A stretch of DNA of 64,000 bases from positions 12,137,589 to 12,201,588 of the forward strand of contig NW_023998416.1 of the NCBI RefSeq assembly GCF_014805625.2. Reading direction: 5' to 3'. Source of the stretch: Glossina fuscipes. Taxonomy: Eukaryota > Arthropoda > Insecta > Diptera > Glossinidae. Under the pieces are notes generated by a model. It worked only from the letters and a program-made list of their open reading frames with translations. It searched no databases and had not been told where the DNA came from. The translations under genes were made by a program, and so were the position numbers. Below are positions 48,561 to 61,316 of the stretch, in pieces; position 1 is the first letter of the stretch; every line of letters starts with the position of its first letter.

Positions 48561-51500
48561 AAATAGAAATGAATTGGTTGAAATTGTTCGGCAATAATTG
48601 TCGAGTAATAGCATTTCGGCATACTAAACGGATGTGAAAGATTTGGATCGTTCTTTAGAACCTCCTCTTACAAAGGTCTTTCTGCGAAAGTATGCTTCTA
48701 TATAGGAACACAGTCTTAATAATTCACTGTGAGAATTAGTCCAGAATAGTAGGTTAACACAGAAAGCAACTGTCTCATGTTTGTATCAAGTAGGTCTATT
48801 CTCTGCATCCCACTCTGTCCAATGGTGCTGATAAAAGGTAAGCGTTTATAATAAAAAATTGGTTCATAATAGTAGTTGGACTGACTATGTATGTACTACG
48901 CAAGTTTATTTTTCGGATCGCATCGCGTGTAAAGGCATTGGAGAAAGCTTAGCTGACAACAAAGTCTCAGTCTTAGCACTTTGTCACGAAAATAGGCGAA
49001 TTATAATAAAATCTTTGACAAGAAAATCAATATAAATAAATATAAGCTAAGTCGGCCTCTAGGTCTCAGACCCTTTTCCATACAAAAGCTCCCTTGAAAA
49101 TTTTGATTTTAGGTGAAAGCAATTTTTTGTATTTTATCATGAAAATAAAGGAAGAGTTTGAATGAAGAGAATGAGAGCTGAATGAAATGTTATAGAGTAT
49201 CTAATGGTCGCTTTTGCCCACCTTAAATGTTCACACATGTTTTAATTTTTTGTTTTAGTGCACGACAATTTTTATTTTTTTATATATCCCCTATATGTGT
49301 GCCACGTACGTGGGCCAAAAAGAACTGAAGAAATAAGAAAAGATAGGAAGTGAGCGCAGCGTAGTTGATGTGAGACTAAGCGGTAACTTTCATGCCTTCA
49401 CCCATTGAGCGCTCACTATAGCTACGACCAAGTTTCGTAACAACCTAGTAGTGACGACTCTTATCTACGCGACTCCGCGACTATTACATTGAAGAAGGTC
49501 TGAAAAAAATACGTCGCTGCCATCCCAACCGAAACATAATAAAATTTCCATAAAGTGTACATTCACTGATAGATGCTTCAGAACGATGCTTGGGGAAATT
49601 TTAACTGAGTCTTTGACTAACCATATGCTTTGTCTCCAATCGCATATTTCTAAAGGATTCACATTGAAATTGTAGCACCATAAAATTTGTCCAACGCTAT
49701 CATGAGTTGAAGATATATAGCATGTATGGCTCCACCCACCAGCAGAGAATTTAGTTCACCTCTTTTTTTAGTCCCATGATCAACAAATAACATATGCCAA
49801 CAGTTGCGTGTAAAAGCGTGCAAATTAACTAACTAACTAATTATAAAAATCATGCAACTTTGTTTTTCTGGCAAAATTGTAAACTACGAAACACAAAAAT
49901 GTTGCGAAATTATTGTCTGCTGGATAGACACATTTATGCCGTCAAATACGAACGAAGTGGTGATAGGCTTTCAAAACAACAACAAATGGGGAAAATAAGT
50001 TACTGGCGCAAAATGCTTCAGATATTGGTCGGTGACGATCGGAAATTATGTGAACGAAGAAAGATGGGTATGCAAAGGTCAACAAGTTCAATTCCACGAT
50101 GAAAAAATTAATTGGCCTTTCCATCGACAGATTAATTCCATTACGGTTTCACAACACTAAAAAGATGAATATATCTGTTTATCCTCCCGTTCATCTGTCG
50201 CAGAATAAAAAGTTCACATAAGATTGAGCGACTTGAACAGCAAGGAAGATATTTAAAACAATTTTAGGCAAACGAGTGTTGACTATATAAGTCAATCCGA
50301 TATTTAATGGATAACTTCCAAGCGAGTTCGTTTTTTGAGTAAAGTAACCCTATCAGCCATCAGTAGTATGAAAAGTCAGTTTATTCGAAATATGGGAAAA
50401 TAGTCGGAACGGTTAATGTTATTAGATAAGGAATTTTGCCACACTGCACAATGTCGAGATCGATCATATTATTGAAACAGAACAAAGCCGTTTATAAGAT
50501 CTGAGGGACTTTACTATTTCTCTTCTTTTGAGGAATTGACACAAATAGCTCAAGAACAGATTTTTTTTGGTTTGAAATAAATTTCTTACGATCATAAGCA
50601 TGGAAGTAGCCTGGGCCGTGGCAACGACGATGTACTGTTATTCAATCCAAAGAAAGCCAGGGTTGCGCTGGAGTGGAAAGGCTAAACGAGCCCAGCGAGA
50701 AAATTGTTTTCCCTATTAAATTAATCATTTTTCCCTATACCTCCAATGAACTGTTTATTATCAGTAATATGCGCTAACGTAGAAGTCTTATGGATGGAAA
50801 ATAATTTTTCAGGACAGACTTTGACTAAATCTCTCTTACTTACATTCTGACTGATGCGTATTTTATTGTGTGGATTTAAAGCTCAACAAATCATTCATTT
50901 TTTTGCTCATTAGCAATCCTCTGAAAAGAATTTTTTTAGTAATAGCTTTCCTGTTGTTTTCTGGGATATAGTCATAAAATGTTTACATACAAATAAAAAA
51001 ATATTTATTTATATATAATAGAAAAGAAAAGCAAAAAACACTTTTATTAAATGGCATAAATAAATAAATGGATAGAGGAGGTGAGTTTGCTTCAGGATCA
51101 ATCTTATAGGCACCCATCGGCTACGCCCAGAATATTTGTCAGAAATATTCAATTCACTTATTATTTTTTTATAGTATGTACAAGTAACGTGGCGTATGAA
51201 TGACATTTAAATAAGCCTGAAGTATACTGCAAATTTTTTTAACTATCTATAGCGAACCACTATTGGATTGCACACCGTTTCCAAACACCTCACACGCTGC
51301 ATCCACGTGCACGTTAAAAGATTTCCTCGCAATAGGGGTCTGAGCAAATCTTTCGCATTTTTAGTATCATTACACTTATAACTCTGGGATGAGCACTGGA
51401 TACTAAGACGTATCAGCTTAATATTTGAGTGAGAACTTGGAATGGGTTATATAGATTAGAAATTTAATGCAATCAAAAAAAAAAAAAAAAAATGAAAGAG

Positions 51501-53430
51501 AAAGAGAAAGGAAGATATAAACCGATCATGTCTTGGTTTCATTTATCCAATTGTTGGAACTATATTCATGAATATTGTATGATAAGGGATAACATTAATA
51601 TAACATACGAGGGAATGGCAGACATAGTGAATATTTTGTAGTATTTGTTAAGCGTTTGTAGCGTAAACCCCATTGGTTTCATTCTTATTGTAGCTGTTAT
51701 TCGTGCATTTATTTTCTTTTTTATAAGTATTATTATTATTTAGAGAGCATTGCATTGCGAGCAACATCAGCAACAGCGTCAGTTTAGACAGCAATAACTT
51801 CATACCTTTGATTACACTTTCGTGTGGTAGTTAGTCCTGCATTGCCGTTGGCTTAACTATTATGCATCAATAAAGGCAATTTTGTTATGCAGTTACGTAC
51901 ATACACAATCATGCATAGACATACGTATTTGCATGTTGGTTTGTTGTTTTGTTTGACGAGTTTTTTTTTTTTTTTTTGCTCTCTCGCTGGCTGTCAATAT
52001 TTTTTGTACTTTTTTCCCAATTCTTGTTTATGCAAACACAAATTCACATTTAATATTTTTAAAAACGTAATGGTTGCATTGTTTCAAAATGCTTCGGCAT
52101 TTAATTGCTTTCTTTTTTCCTCGAAGAAAACAAGCCACTGAATAATGGGCAATATAACGTCATATTTCATAGTTATCTTATACCCGACAACGCCCTTCAC
52201 TACTAAACTCTTCAATTCTACTCTTCAATATTACGTTCTCGAGTGTTTTGCAAAGGTGCTTCTGCAGAGGCAGAAAGTTTCTTGGAAAATAATTATTATA
52301 TTGTTACGGAAATCCCAAATCCGATTCATTCCGGCTAATTCATTTTTCCAAATAACAAATTCCCTAGAGTATGCAGCTAGCGGCCGAGAAAAACGAGTAG
52401 CGGAAGAGCAGGTTAACGAATTAAAAATGAAGCCATCAACTTAGGTCATAGTGATATGCTTGCAAAAATGTACTCGCGGAAGGCAGAGTCAGTCGGAGAA
52501 GAAAATCTGAGTCGAAAAAGAATATTAGAATTGAGAAGTCGAGGATACGGCCAAAGTAAAATCTAAATAGTTCTACCCTAAAACAAATTGATTGTAAATA
52601 AAAAAGGGTCTTTTAGTCAACGATCTATCATAGAAGAGTGAAATTCATCACAATATATATAAGAAATCCCATATCCACCTATTCATCCGATGTACTACAA
52701 AGAGTTATCATTATCGTTTATTCTCTTTGGCAATCTCGGCAATGTTATTTGGTAAGTCCAGGAAGAGATTACTCATATTTTGGAGACCGTGTATGTAGGA
52801 TCACAGGCTTAATAGAGGCATTAAAGGTTTTTTTCTGCAGGACTTAAGAATGTGTCTCGCTAACTGTCAAATGCGAACATTGAAGGGATGTTGAAGAGAG
52901 AGCTTGCGTTTCAAATGGTAACATGGACTTTCTAAACATTGTTATCTGAAGAACCTACCCACCATACAAATTAAAGAATACAATAATTGTTTTACAAATC
53001 TTGAAATTGAATATTGAATCTGATTCCGTAGATTAGGCCAAATTGCTTTTAATTCGAAGTCTATAATGTTTTTGTTAAGTAGTGCACGAATCATTATCAA
53101 AAAATTGATCTGGAACCAAAGAATGTTTCAAGCTTTCAATTTGAAAAGGTTTCCCTGAAGTTTAAATCGCTTTTCACTACACGTAACGATAAGTGATAAG
53201 AGCTTTTGCAGTTTTCGAAGACTTCTATCATTTTACAAATTTTATCATAGGATAAACGCTCGTTTCACTTTCACGGTAAAAGCAAAAGTTGAGCGCACTT
53301 TTCTCATCTGCTAAGCATTGCCTAAGGACAACTCATATTGTATAGGTTGAAATGGGAATAGGGTTATATGGCTGGAATAAATGGTGAGAGTATTTTTACT
53401 TACTTGAATGAAAGAACGAAGTAAAAAAAA
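48561..53430. other. Non-coding stretch (apart from SINE-like copy 6)
   Basis: Only short frames without splice borders are present. Poly-A at 51475-51492, followed by a GAAAGAGAAAGAGAAAGG run, and T-rich DNA at 51960-51978. Confidence 0.35.
49310..49495 (+). repeat. SINE-like repeat family B, copy 6
   Basis: It carries GAAATAAGAAAAGATAGGAAG, CCATTGAGCGCTCACTATAGC and TACGACCAAGTTTCG. The tRNA-like end (GACTCTTATCTACGCGACTCC) is badly worn. Confidence 0.45.
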
Positions 53431-53580
53431 TTATATTCGACTGTGACCGAATCTTTTGTGCCCATAACTTTTACCTGAAAAAAGCTTAAAAAAGGGGGAA
53501 AAAAACGAAATTTTGATATTCTATAATATTGAATGGGCGTGATCAATATTTTTCCATTTTTGGATCAGGATGTGCCAGGA
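53431..53580. repeat. Second copy of the TTCGG(T/A)C..GACCGAATCTT repeat
   Basis: About 130 bases align with 61317-61450. Shared landmarks are TGTGACCGAATCTT, a run of A, ACGAAATTTT or AACTAAATTTT, and ATTTTTCCATTTT. It is followed by a (TTTA)n run at 53625-53656. Confidence 0.5.
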
Positions 53581-54995
53581 GGTGCTTGGAAATTTTCATT
53601 AACTTATGCAATTATTTTATTATTTTATTATTTATTTATTTATTTATTTATTTATTCAGTTGCATTTTCTCTTGCACTGCAGGCATGTCCTTTGACCAAT
53701 TTGGATCATTTCCATTATCAATCTGCCAAAAGGTATGTAAAATGTTTTTGTGAATTTTGCAACAAAATCCTAATCGGGAGAAACTTTCTTATAAACATTA
53801 CGCGTATACGGAGAAGCGGATATGTCTAGATCCAAATATGTATATACTTTATGAGTCTAAGTTTTTCTATGTTGCAAACGTTTTAGCAAAATGAACATAT
53901 TCGCATCTTTCGGTATTGGATGCAAAAAAAACAAGTGGAAAAGAAAAGGCCACGACGTAGCACATTAGCGCCTTGGAGTAATGGAATATTTTGCGTAAAA
54001 TTTCAAGAGAATCTAAAACAAAAACGAGTGTGCTTGCCTTCGTACCCATATAGTACAACAACGGATGTTGGCGTGGGTGCCTGCTTATCATACCGTCAGA
54101 AGGCTGCGTGCAAAGCGAAATATCAATTGAAAAAAAAAAAATGCTATACAAGAATATTTCTCTGCAAAACATCTCATACAACATACACGTCATCGTTACA
54201 AAAATCAAATATGAGCAAATATCATCGCTTAAGTTCTTATTCTTCTTTTTTTTTTTATTATCACAACCCTCAACGAGTAAACTTTTCTTTAATTTTGATA
54301 AATGTCTGCAAAATGCTTGTTTCCTGTTTTGCTTTAAAAATAATTTCAATTTTATTGTTAAACACAAAAATTCTTCCATGAAGGGGTAAAATATCTGAGT
54401 CAATTTTTCAGAAAATCTAATTTTTCCACGCCTTCAATTATCTTTTTATGCCATTTATGACTTTTCATGAAATCATTTAGGTCAGTACAGAAGAAAAAAA
54501 ATTAGATTCTTCAAACATTATTTTATAGCATACGATGCACGGAACTTTTATTACGTTGACCTTCTCACGGCCCGAGGAAGAACTTGTGTAATTTTCATTT
54601 ATCGAATTTTTTACATTATTTTCAAAATAATTTTCGTCCAAGGAATACATAGGGGATTGAAACATTTTTTATCAGCAAAAAGTTATCTTTTTTTAGTTCT
54701 TGGTGAACCCGGTCAACAATGTAAAAATTGGAATAAATCGCAATCAAGTATTAAAATCAATTGTGTATTTGCAAGTATTTGATGCCTCTAAGTTATTTTT
54801 CAAGTGCCACGATGTATGTATATCTGTCGGATTAAATTTAAAATTTTGTGATCGAAAGTACTTAAAGAGGGCTACAATTGAAATAGCGACTCCTCATCAC
54901 ATTCTTCCAAGGAGCCAAGTCAATTTATGGCATCAAAATAGTTGCTTTCCAAGAAAGTGTTCCAAGCATTTATTTACAACTGCTGAGAAATTGTT
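53581..54995. other. Non-coding stretch
   Basis: (TTTA)n at 53625-53656. Opposed frames of 178 and 153 codons around 53870-54400 overlap each other and are A/T-skewed, so neither is convincing. Confidence 0.35.
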
Positions 54996-55350
54996 ACATC
55001 CCGCAGCACTTGTGGTACAAATGGTATACAAAAATTTGCGCGAATGTACGCAACACCCAAAAGAACTTGAGATATGCCGGCATTTTATTATACCAAAACT
55101 TATCTGCCCGTCTCTCTGTTTTGAATTATTGTGTGCAACTTATAGGCCACAACTTTTGAGATATTTCCATGGAATCGACACATGGTTTCGTTTATAGGCG
55201 AGCACTGTTCAACAATGGTTCGTATCGGAGCACTTTCTAAATAAAATGCAATGTTGAAAAGTCGCTGCATCATTTATCAAGCACTAAGCGAAGCGGTGGA
55301 AAGTACTTAAAGCTGAGTTCTGTCCCACTATACTGTTTTTATTTGTTTTT
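54996..55350 (+). repeat. Dispersed hairpin repeat family A, copy 6
   Basis: It begins CCCGCAGCACTTGTGGTACA and continues CACCCAAAAGAACTTGAG, CTTATCTGCCCGTCTC, GGCCACAACTTTTGAGATA, AATGGTTCGTATCGGAGCA and GTTGAAAAGTCG. A 165-codon open frame (54700-55197) runs into it and is not a gene. Confidence 0.55.
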
Positions 55351-56375
55351 GATTCATGAAATGTGCTGACCATAGGGAATCTTGTAAAAGTTCCTTTAAA
55401 AAAAAAAAATAAAAAGATATGCTTTGATCACGTGATGTCCCTGCTCGAACAAATTCACTCAAAGTCGATTACCTGCTATAGGCAATCTAGTCATTTATAA
55501 TATAAAATCAATTGCCCACAAGAACTCTCATCATTCAAACTCAATTTTCGAAGCTCTAGATCCTTTCGCTAAACTAACGGGTTCAATGTGAAGTTCTTTC
55601 GTCCCTCTTTTGAGTTTCAATACTGTTCTTTTAAAAACAAAACTTACTTGCCTACTTTCAGGTTGTGTCGTCTTTTCATATTAATGATGTAGATTTAAAA
55701 TGCATATAATTTAAAATTTCTTTAATAATTTACAAGCACATTCCAGCAGATTTCTCAATTAACCTAATATTATAGAAATGCTTGATTAATATCTGCATAT
55801 GTGTGATGCAGTTGAGTTATTTTCACACTTATACATACGAAGCCAGCATCTGCCATAAACTAAATCAAAGTCAATATTTGGGATTTTTAAAATGTAAGGC
55901 GAAGAGAAGTGGTATTCATCACTTGAAAATGATGTTGACACTAATCGAATTCTACAAACACAGCAGACATGTCAAAACTTATTCTTGATCGAATTCAAGG
56001 AAAGAGCAAGCCATCTTGTGTCTTAGTTTATTTTAATCGTCTAAACTATTAAATAGGTCCGCACGATAGTTTTAAGACTATGAATATGAGTCGCGTGCAT
56101 TTTTTAAGAGACAGTGGAAGTAGTACCGTGAGGAGCTGAATAAAACCATGACTTCATCATTTGAAATGGAGAATAGGCGAACCATTAGCATCGATGACTA
56201 AGCTGAATATCCACGGCGGATCTAAGACTATCGATGAGGATTGCCATCAATAATAATTGTTACAATTGCGACAAAAAGAGGGGATAATATGCTAAAGACC
56301 ATGATATCATCAATTCTCAGTATGAAGAAATGTGGTTGCGTATAGCAAAATCCGCTCTAAACTTGAATATCTCAC
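55351..56375. other. Non-coding stretch
   Basis: No element is recognised apart from the start of the candidate exon on the minus strand. Confidence 0.35.
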
Positions 56376-56660
56376 TCTCGTCCCTCTTATTAGCACAAAC
56401 TGTTCCTTCCGATTAACACATGTTTCAGTGGATGGCACATTATGTATTTGAACGCTTGATGCTTCCATTCTTGATGGCAATACCCAAATATGATCTATTT
56501 TGTACAAGCCCTTAAAAGCCAAATTATTTTTTCCGCACGGAATGCTTATTCTTTCTAAAAGATGGCAGAAGTAGTCGCCAGCATCAAGCAATACATTGAG
56601 TAGTATATGTCTACCGACTTCTTTAAGATAAACCCTCGAATGATGAAAGAAGTCTTGCAT
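56376..56660 (-). CDS. Candidate coding exon or gene fragment, unknown product
   Basis: On the minus strand ATG directly follows an acceptor-like TTTTTATTAG, and 95 codons run to a donor-like GTGAGA at 56375-56370. Unspliced, the frame goes on to 116 codons and a stop at 56310. The peptide is not low-complexity (YLKEVGRHILLNVLLDAGDY, then FCHLLERISIPCGKNN, VPSTETCVNRKEQF) and uses Trp, Cys and His freely, unlike the other frames nearby. I recognise no domain. It may be an exon of a gene on this strand, a relic of a transposon or pseudogene, or chance. Confidence 0.3.
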
Positions 56661-57643
56661 CTAATAAAAAGTTAAAAAATTGAATTTATTTTGAGAAGTT
56701 GAGACATGACGGAAATGATTCTTTGAATTAATTCGATTCGAGCAGTACGGTTTTCATTATTCTTTTTGTTTCTATTTAAAAGGTTGCAACAACTATTTGT
56801 AAAAAATACATATACAAATGAAGATACGTTTCAAAAACATTTGAGAGTAAAGCGATTTTCAAGCGTAAGTATGTAGGCGACTTATAAAAATAAAAAACAT
56901 TTCGAATTTCTTCAATTAATTTTAATTAAATTAATGAAAATTGAAAAATCATTAAGTTCTCTTCAACTATTCCAAATTTCTGGAAACTATTCGATTGGTC
57001 AAGCGGTGCAGTCGAGATCAATGCAAAGCTAAGTGCTACTTATATGTTGAATGTAGAACGAAATTAATGTTCTTAGATATTGTGTTATTATGTAAGATTT
57101 ATAATACGATAATAGATAAGAAGAGTAGAAATAAAAATGAAAAGTAGAGAAGGATTCCATTGCATTGGAAATGTAATATATTCATCAATTTTAGTGACAG
57201 TTGTTAAATATTTTTCTATTTTTTTATTTTTTTATTTTTATTTTTTTTTTTTTGGTTTTGGCAGTTTTCGATGAACACAATGAAGTGAAGAATAGCGAAC
57301 GAATCAGTTACTTAAGCAACCGTATTTTTCAATAAGTATTTATATGTTTTTTTTTTTTTTTTGTTCATAAATTTTTTAAAGGAAAAGGTCGCCCCATCAA
57401 CTCATGTACATAACAGATACGTTTGGAAACGTGCAGTTATCTAATATGATGAAGAATGAAATTTAAACTAAAATTGGTTGGCAGTATTGCTGATGCTAAG
57501 ATAACACATTCGCAAATTTTATATATATATATATAGGTATATATATATATACATATATATGTACGTTCGTTTACCATGAAGGTACACTTCTTAGACGTTG
57601 CCAAATGTTTTCGTTGTGATATAGTGAGTGCTGGAGTGATGGC

Positions 57644-57706
57644 GTTGATGGTGGTGGTGGTGGGGGGGGGGGGGGGGGTGGCGGTGGCGGTAGCGGTGGC
57701 GGTGGT
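57644..57706 (+). repeat. G-rich tract: (GGT)n, a G16 run, then (GGTGGC)n
   Basis: Sixteen consecutive G with flanking GGTGG units suit a G-quadruplex on the plus strand. The open frame through it codes only Val/Gly/Ala and is not a gene. Confidence 0.75.
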
Positions 57707-58204
57707 GCTGGAAATAACAAATCCCCTTAATTTAGATTTTTATACATTTTCCCTTGTTTTTGAAATGTTAGCGCTGGTTAATTTCTGGGGGTTCTACGCT
57801 TATGTCTGCCGTTGAGCAGAATTGCAAAAAGTTTTTCTTGAGTTGTGTTACTCTTCTACGTACTCCTTCACATTTTCCAAGCCTCACACATTTGATTTTC
57901 TGAAAACAATCTCACACCCACACTCAAGCACATGCTAAGGCAGGCAGTCTCTTCAGTTTATGTTTGAATTTGTATGAGTTGAATATTATTTCTATTTTTT
58001 TTGTTTTTTCGCAAAGCTCAACGATTTGATAGTAGTACTGTTGCTAATGCTTCTACCCTTGCTAAGGTTCCTAGTGATAGCTGCGATGATGACGAAGAAG
58101 ATGAGAGTGTTGGCTGTATTTGTGGCAATCGTTGTGTGCTGACGATGATGATGGTAATGGTGTCCTGAATAAGAACATTGTGCTTATGGGTTATTCCTTG
58201 GTTT

Positions 58205-58206
<2 letters not shown>

Positions 58207-58244
<38 letters not shown>

Positions 58245-58258
58245 GTATATATATAAAT
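58207..58258. repeat. (TA)n microsatellite
   Basis: An uninterrupted run of TA of about 34 bases is followed by an imperfect TATA tail. Confidence 0.9.
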
Positions 58259-59273
58259 ATACGTATACATACATAAACACAGACAACGGACTCCACATAC
58301 ACATATATGTGAATGTACCTCTCTGGCATTTGCTGACTGTTGATGATTGTGCCAAACTTCTGTATGTTTTTCATTCTGGGTTTACTTAGAGGGTCATAAC
58401 AAAAAAAAAAAAAAAAAAAAAAAAAAAATGAAAAACCCGTGCGGTTGTAATAGCACAAATGTCAGAGAACACCGTCTCAGCAGCAACAAAAACAACAGAA
58501 ACAGCTAAAACTACATTGTAATAATAAGCGCTCTATTCGGTTACCCTTGCGATAGCTACAAAATCCTGTTTTTATACAGTTTTCCTTCGAAATTTCTCTC
58601 TTTTTTTTTATATAAGACAAAATTTCATTTCTAGAATATAAAATGGAAAACCAAAAAAAAAGTATATATATATATCATATATTATACATACATATCTATA
58701 CATATATAGATGTGAATATTCGTCTCCTATACCCTTAACTATCCCCCGAAATACTTGTTATCAACCGCGTTTATAGTAATGGGAAAAAGTTATCCTAGTC
58801 GTTATATATATATGTATATATATATTGTATAGATATATGTACGACTACCGTATGCACAGATACACGTTTGTAAAGATATAAATTTTCCCTCGTCTCGCAT
58901 CGTTCATTATATACTACTCTGTAGATTGAAAGCCGTTTTCAACTCTTTATACGTACCTATGTTTTCTATGTGCCTTTCGTTTAGTTACTCAACAACATTA
59001 TAACCGTCTTTGAAGTGACCGACCACAACGACATTGATGTTGTCGACGATAATCGTTAGCGAGTCTCCATGCATTCATCTCTATTCTATGCAGATGCAGA
59101 TGATAGTGGCCTCGTTTATATTGGTATATGTGTGTGTGCGCTTATTACTATTTCCTCCACCACCGCTATTACCACTTTTCGCGTCCCAATGATCGCCTCC
59201 CACCAGTACTGCTGTTTCGTCCACTTATTCATTCATTGTGTTTGCTTTTCTCATAGATTTAGTGTATGTTTGT

Positions 59274-59306
<33 letters not shown>

Positions 59307-60649
59307 CAAAAGATAAAAAATTATTCTCTTTCAGGCCGTTAATTTTTTTTTTCTTTTTTTCTTTTTGCTAGTGTTTATCTTAGCTTGGCTTGAATTCTTA
59401 AATTTTTTTTTAAAGCCGATGTCCTTTTCCAATTTTGTTGAATTAGCTTAAAAAACAAAACAGATAGTGAGCCAAGACCAAATGTCTCTTTAAGAGTAAG
59501 TAAATATGGTGTTTCGTCATGTAACGCTTTAATGTAGTTAGCTAGAAGGTGTAACTATAGATTTGGTAGAATGTTTTAATCCCTACAAAAATTTCATGAG
59601 AAAATTAAAGCTTAGGGACAAATTTACGCACGTCTCGAATGAAATGAAATGAATTTATTACACCGATTGTAATATACGTAGGTGTAAATATCAAACCGGA
59701 ATCTTCCCATAGATGGCCGTTATACCACGTGTAAAGAACCTAAATGTGTAAAGTTGTGTTTTTCTGTACAGCTTGGATATCTGAAAATAATAATCTGCCA
59801 TAATAATCTACCCAGCGCTGCCAACAACAAGTAATCGATTTAGGACGTTTGAAAAGCAGCACGAGCTCACTTTTTTTTCCATGACATCCCTTCGGCCGCC
59901 TATACATCGATATATCCAGCCTGTATGTTGGAACCAATCAAGTGAAAAGTATTAGTCCATCCGGCTTACTCACCAACTCTAATCCTTCCGATCATTTCTT
60001 GTTTGTATCGATGGGACGATGTGAAGAACACGGCTCGATGAATAGAAAAATTGTCAGACAGATGGGAGATATGTATACCTAGCGCTGGGCAATAAAGTAC
60101 TTATACAATTTAGACAAAACCTGAACCTGTATTTTCAGTACAAACACACGAACTTCATATTTATACACCTAATAGGGGAACATAGCACTAACGGCAGCCG
60201 CATTATTATTAGCACTGCTGCTGAAGATTTTACGCCCAGGTTTTAATAGACGAGAAGACATGAAAATAGCTTCAACTGCCCGCGAGCACCCCAATAAGAG
60301 CTAGTGAGTTGAGTAACAGATATTAATTTTCAATAAGATAGATTCCCAATAGAGTTGATATGATATGCACTAGGCATTGTGGCCACATCTTTAATACCAA
60401 AATTCCTTTGCCCTCTTTAGTTGCCTTCAGTAAGGTATGTAATTTTATTAGGAACTGGCATACGCCTCAATCAACGATGCAATCAACGATTGCATCTTTT
60501 TTACCGAAATAGTTGTTTCGATATTGTAACATTTCGTGTATCAAGATTTCGTAAACGTTTCATTGTGCTTGTTATATAAGCCGGCTGGTAATATCGAGCG
60601 GGCTTTCCCTTTTCAAGTATTCCATGTACATAAAAGACAAATAAACGCG

Positions 60650-61310
60650 TGAAGTAAGGGAAACATCGCTGCCTTTTATGTGGACTCTAAGCCGGTCTCA
60701 ACAATTGCGATTGAATGTGAGTTCAATTTTACGAATCTTGTAGATCAGCTTAAGTCTAGATCTTTATAAAATTATTTGCTGTATAGAGTAAAAAATATTG
60801 GATCATCGTAAACGTTACGACGACTTGAAATTGATGGTGACTTTCCAGGAAAATCCGCTTGTCAAATGAAGATAATTTTTCTTTCAGTGGTATAGTGAAG
60901 AACCAATTTGTTCCCTTTCCTGTGAAACCTATCTACAAATTATGCGTCGAATATTTCCGTTACTGTGTTTTTTGAGGTGATGGTTTTATTTATCGCTAGT
61001 TTTGTTGCCGAAATTTTTATTGACCTAAGTTGGAATGATTTGAACTCAATCACATGTCCTTTTAACAAGATCAGGCAACGTGCCTCCTATCGCTTTAAGC
61101 TATCGAATGATTACACGACAGATTTGATGATGCAATAATTTCGATACATTCCGATATCAAGTAGCCGCAATAGTCTTGCGATTTAACACCTTCAAATTAC
61201 TTCATGAAGATATCTTTGATTCGGAGCAATGAATTGCAAATGTTATTAATTCACAAAAAACATAAGGTGCTAATGTTGAAATAATACCAGATTTAGCGAA
61301 ACAAGTAATA
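60650..61310 (+). mobile_element. Degraded Tc1/mariner-superfamily transposase pseudogene (QDGATCHT-type lineage)
   Basis: Around 61070-61230, read in one frame with four in-frame stops, the segment gives QDQATC, LHDRFDDAIISIHSDIK and SCDLTPSNYF. This matches the family pattern QQDGATCHT - LL..F.DR.IS - SCDLTPLDYF of IS630/Tc1/mariner transposases. Upstream (60780-60900) a weaker match to the linker before the first catalytic Asp can be made. The first catalytic Asp is not visible, and the last has become Asn (TPSN). It is a different lineage from the mariners at 25, 32 and 41 kb. Confidence 0.65.
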
Positions 61311-61316
61311 AAATTA

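Larger units (their letters stand above)
56661..60649. other. Non-coding stretch, densest in simple repeats
   Basis: T-rich 57215-57255 and 57347-57362, (TA)n 57520-57561, G/GGT-rich 57644-57706, (TA)n 58207-58258, poly-A 58400-58428 and poly-T 59276-59306. No exon is supported. Confidence 0.4.

Noticed and set aside
53867..54403. Opposed frames of 178 (minus) and 153 (plus) codons
   Set aside because: They overlap each other, are A/T-driven, and have neither splice borders nor a family match.
54700..55197. 165-codon open frame on the plus strand
   Set aside because: Its second half is copy 6 of the dispersed hairpin repeat, the first half matches nothing, and it starts at GTG rather than ATG.
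58018..58458. 146-codon minus-strand frame
   Set aside because: It runs through poly-A (as poly-Phe) and (TA)n (as Tyr-Ile), so it is an artefact of simple repeats.
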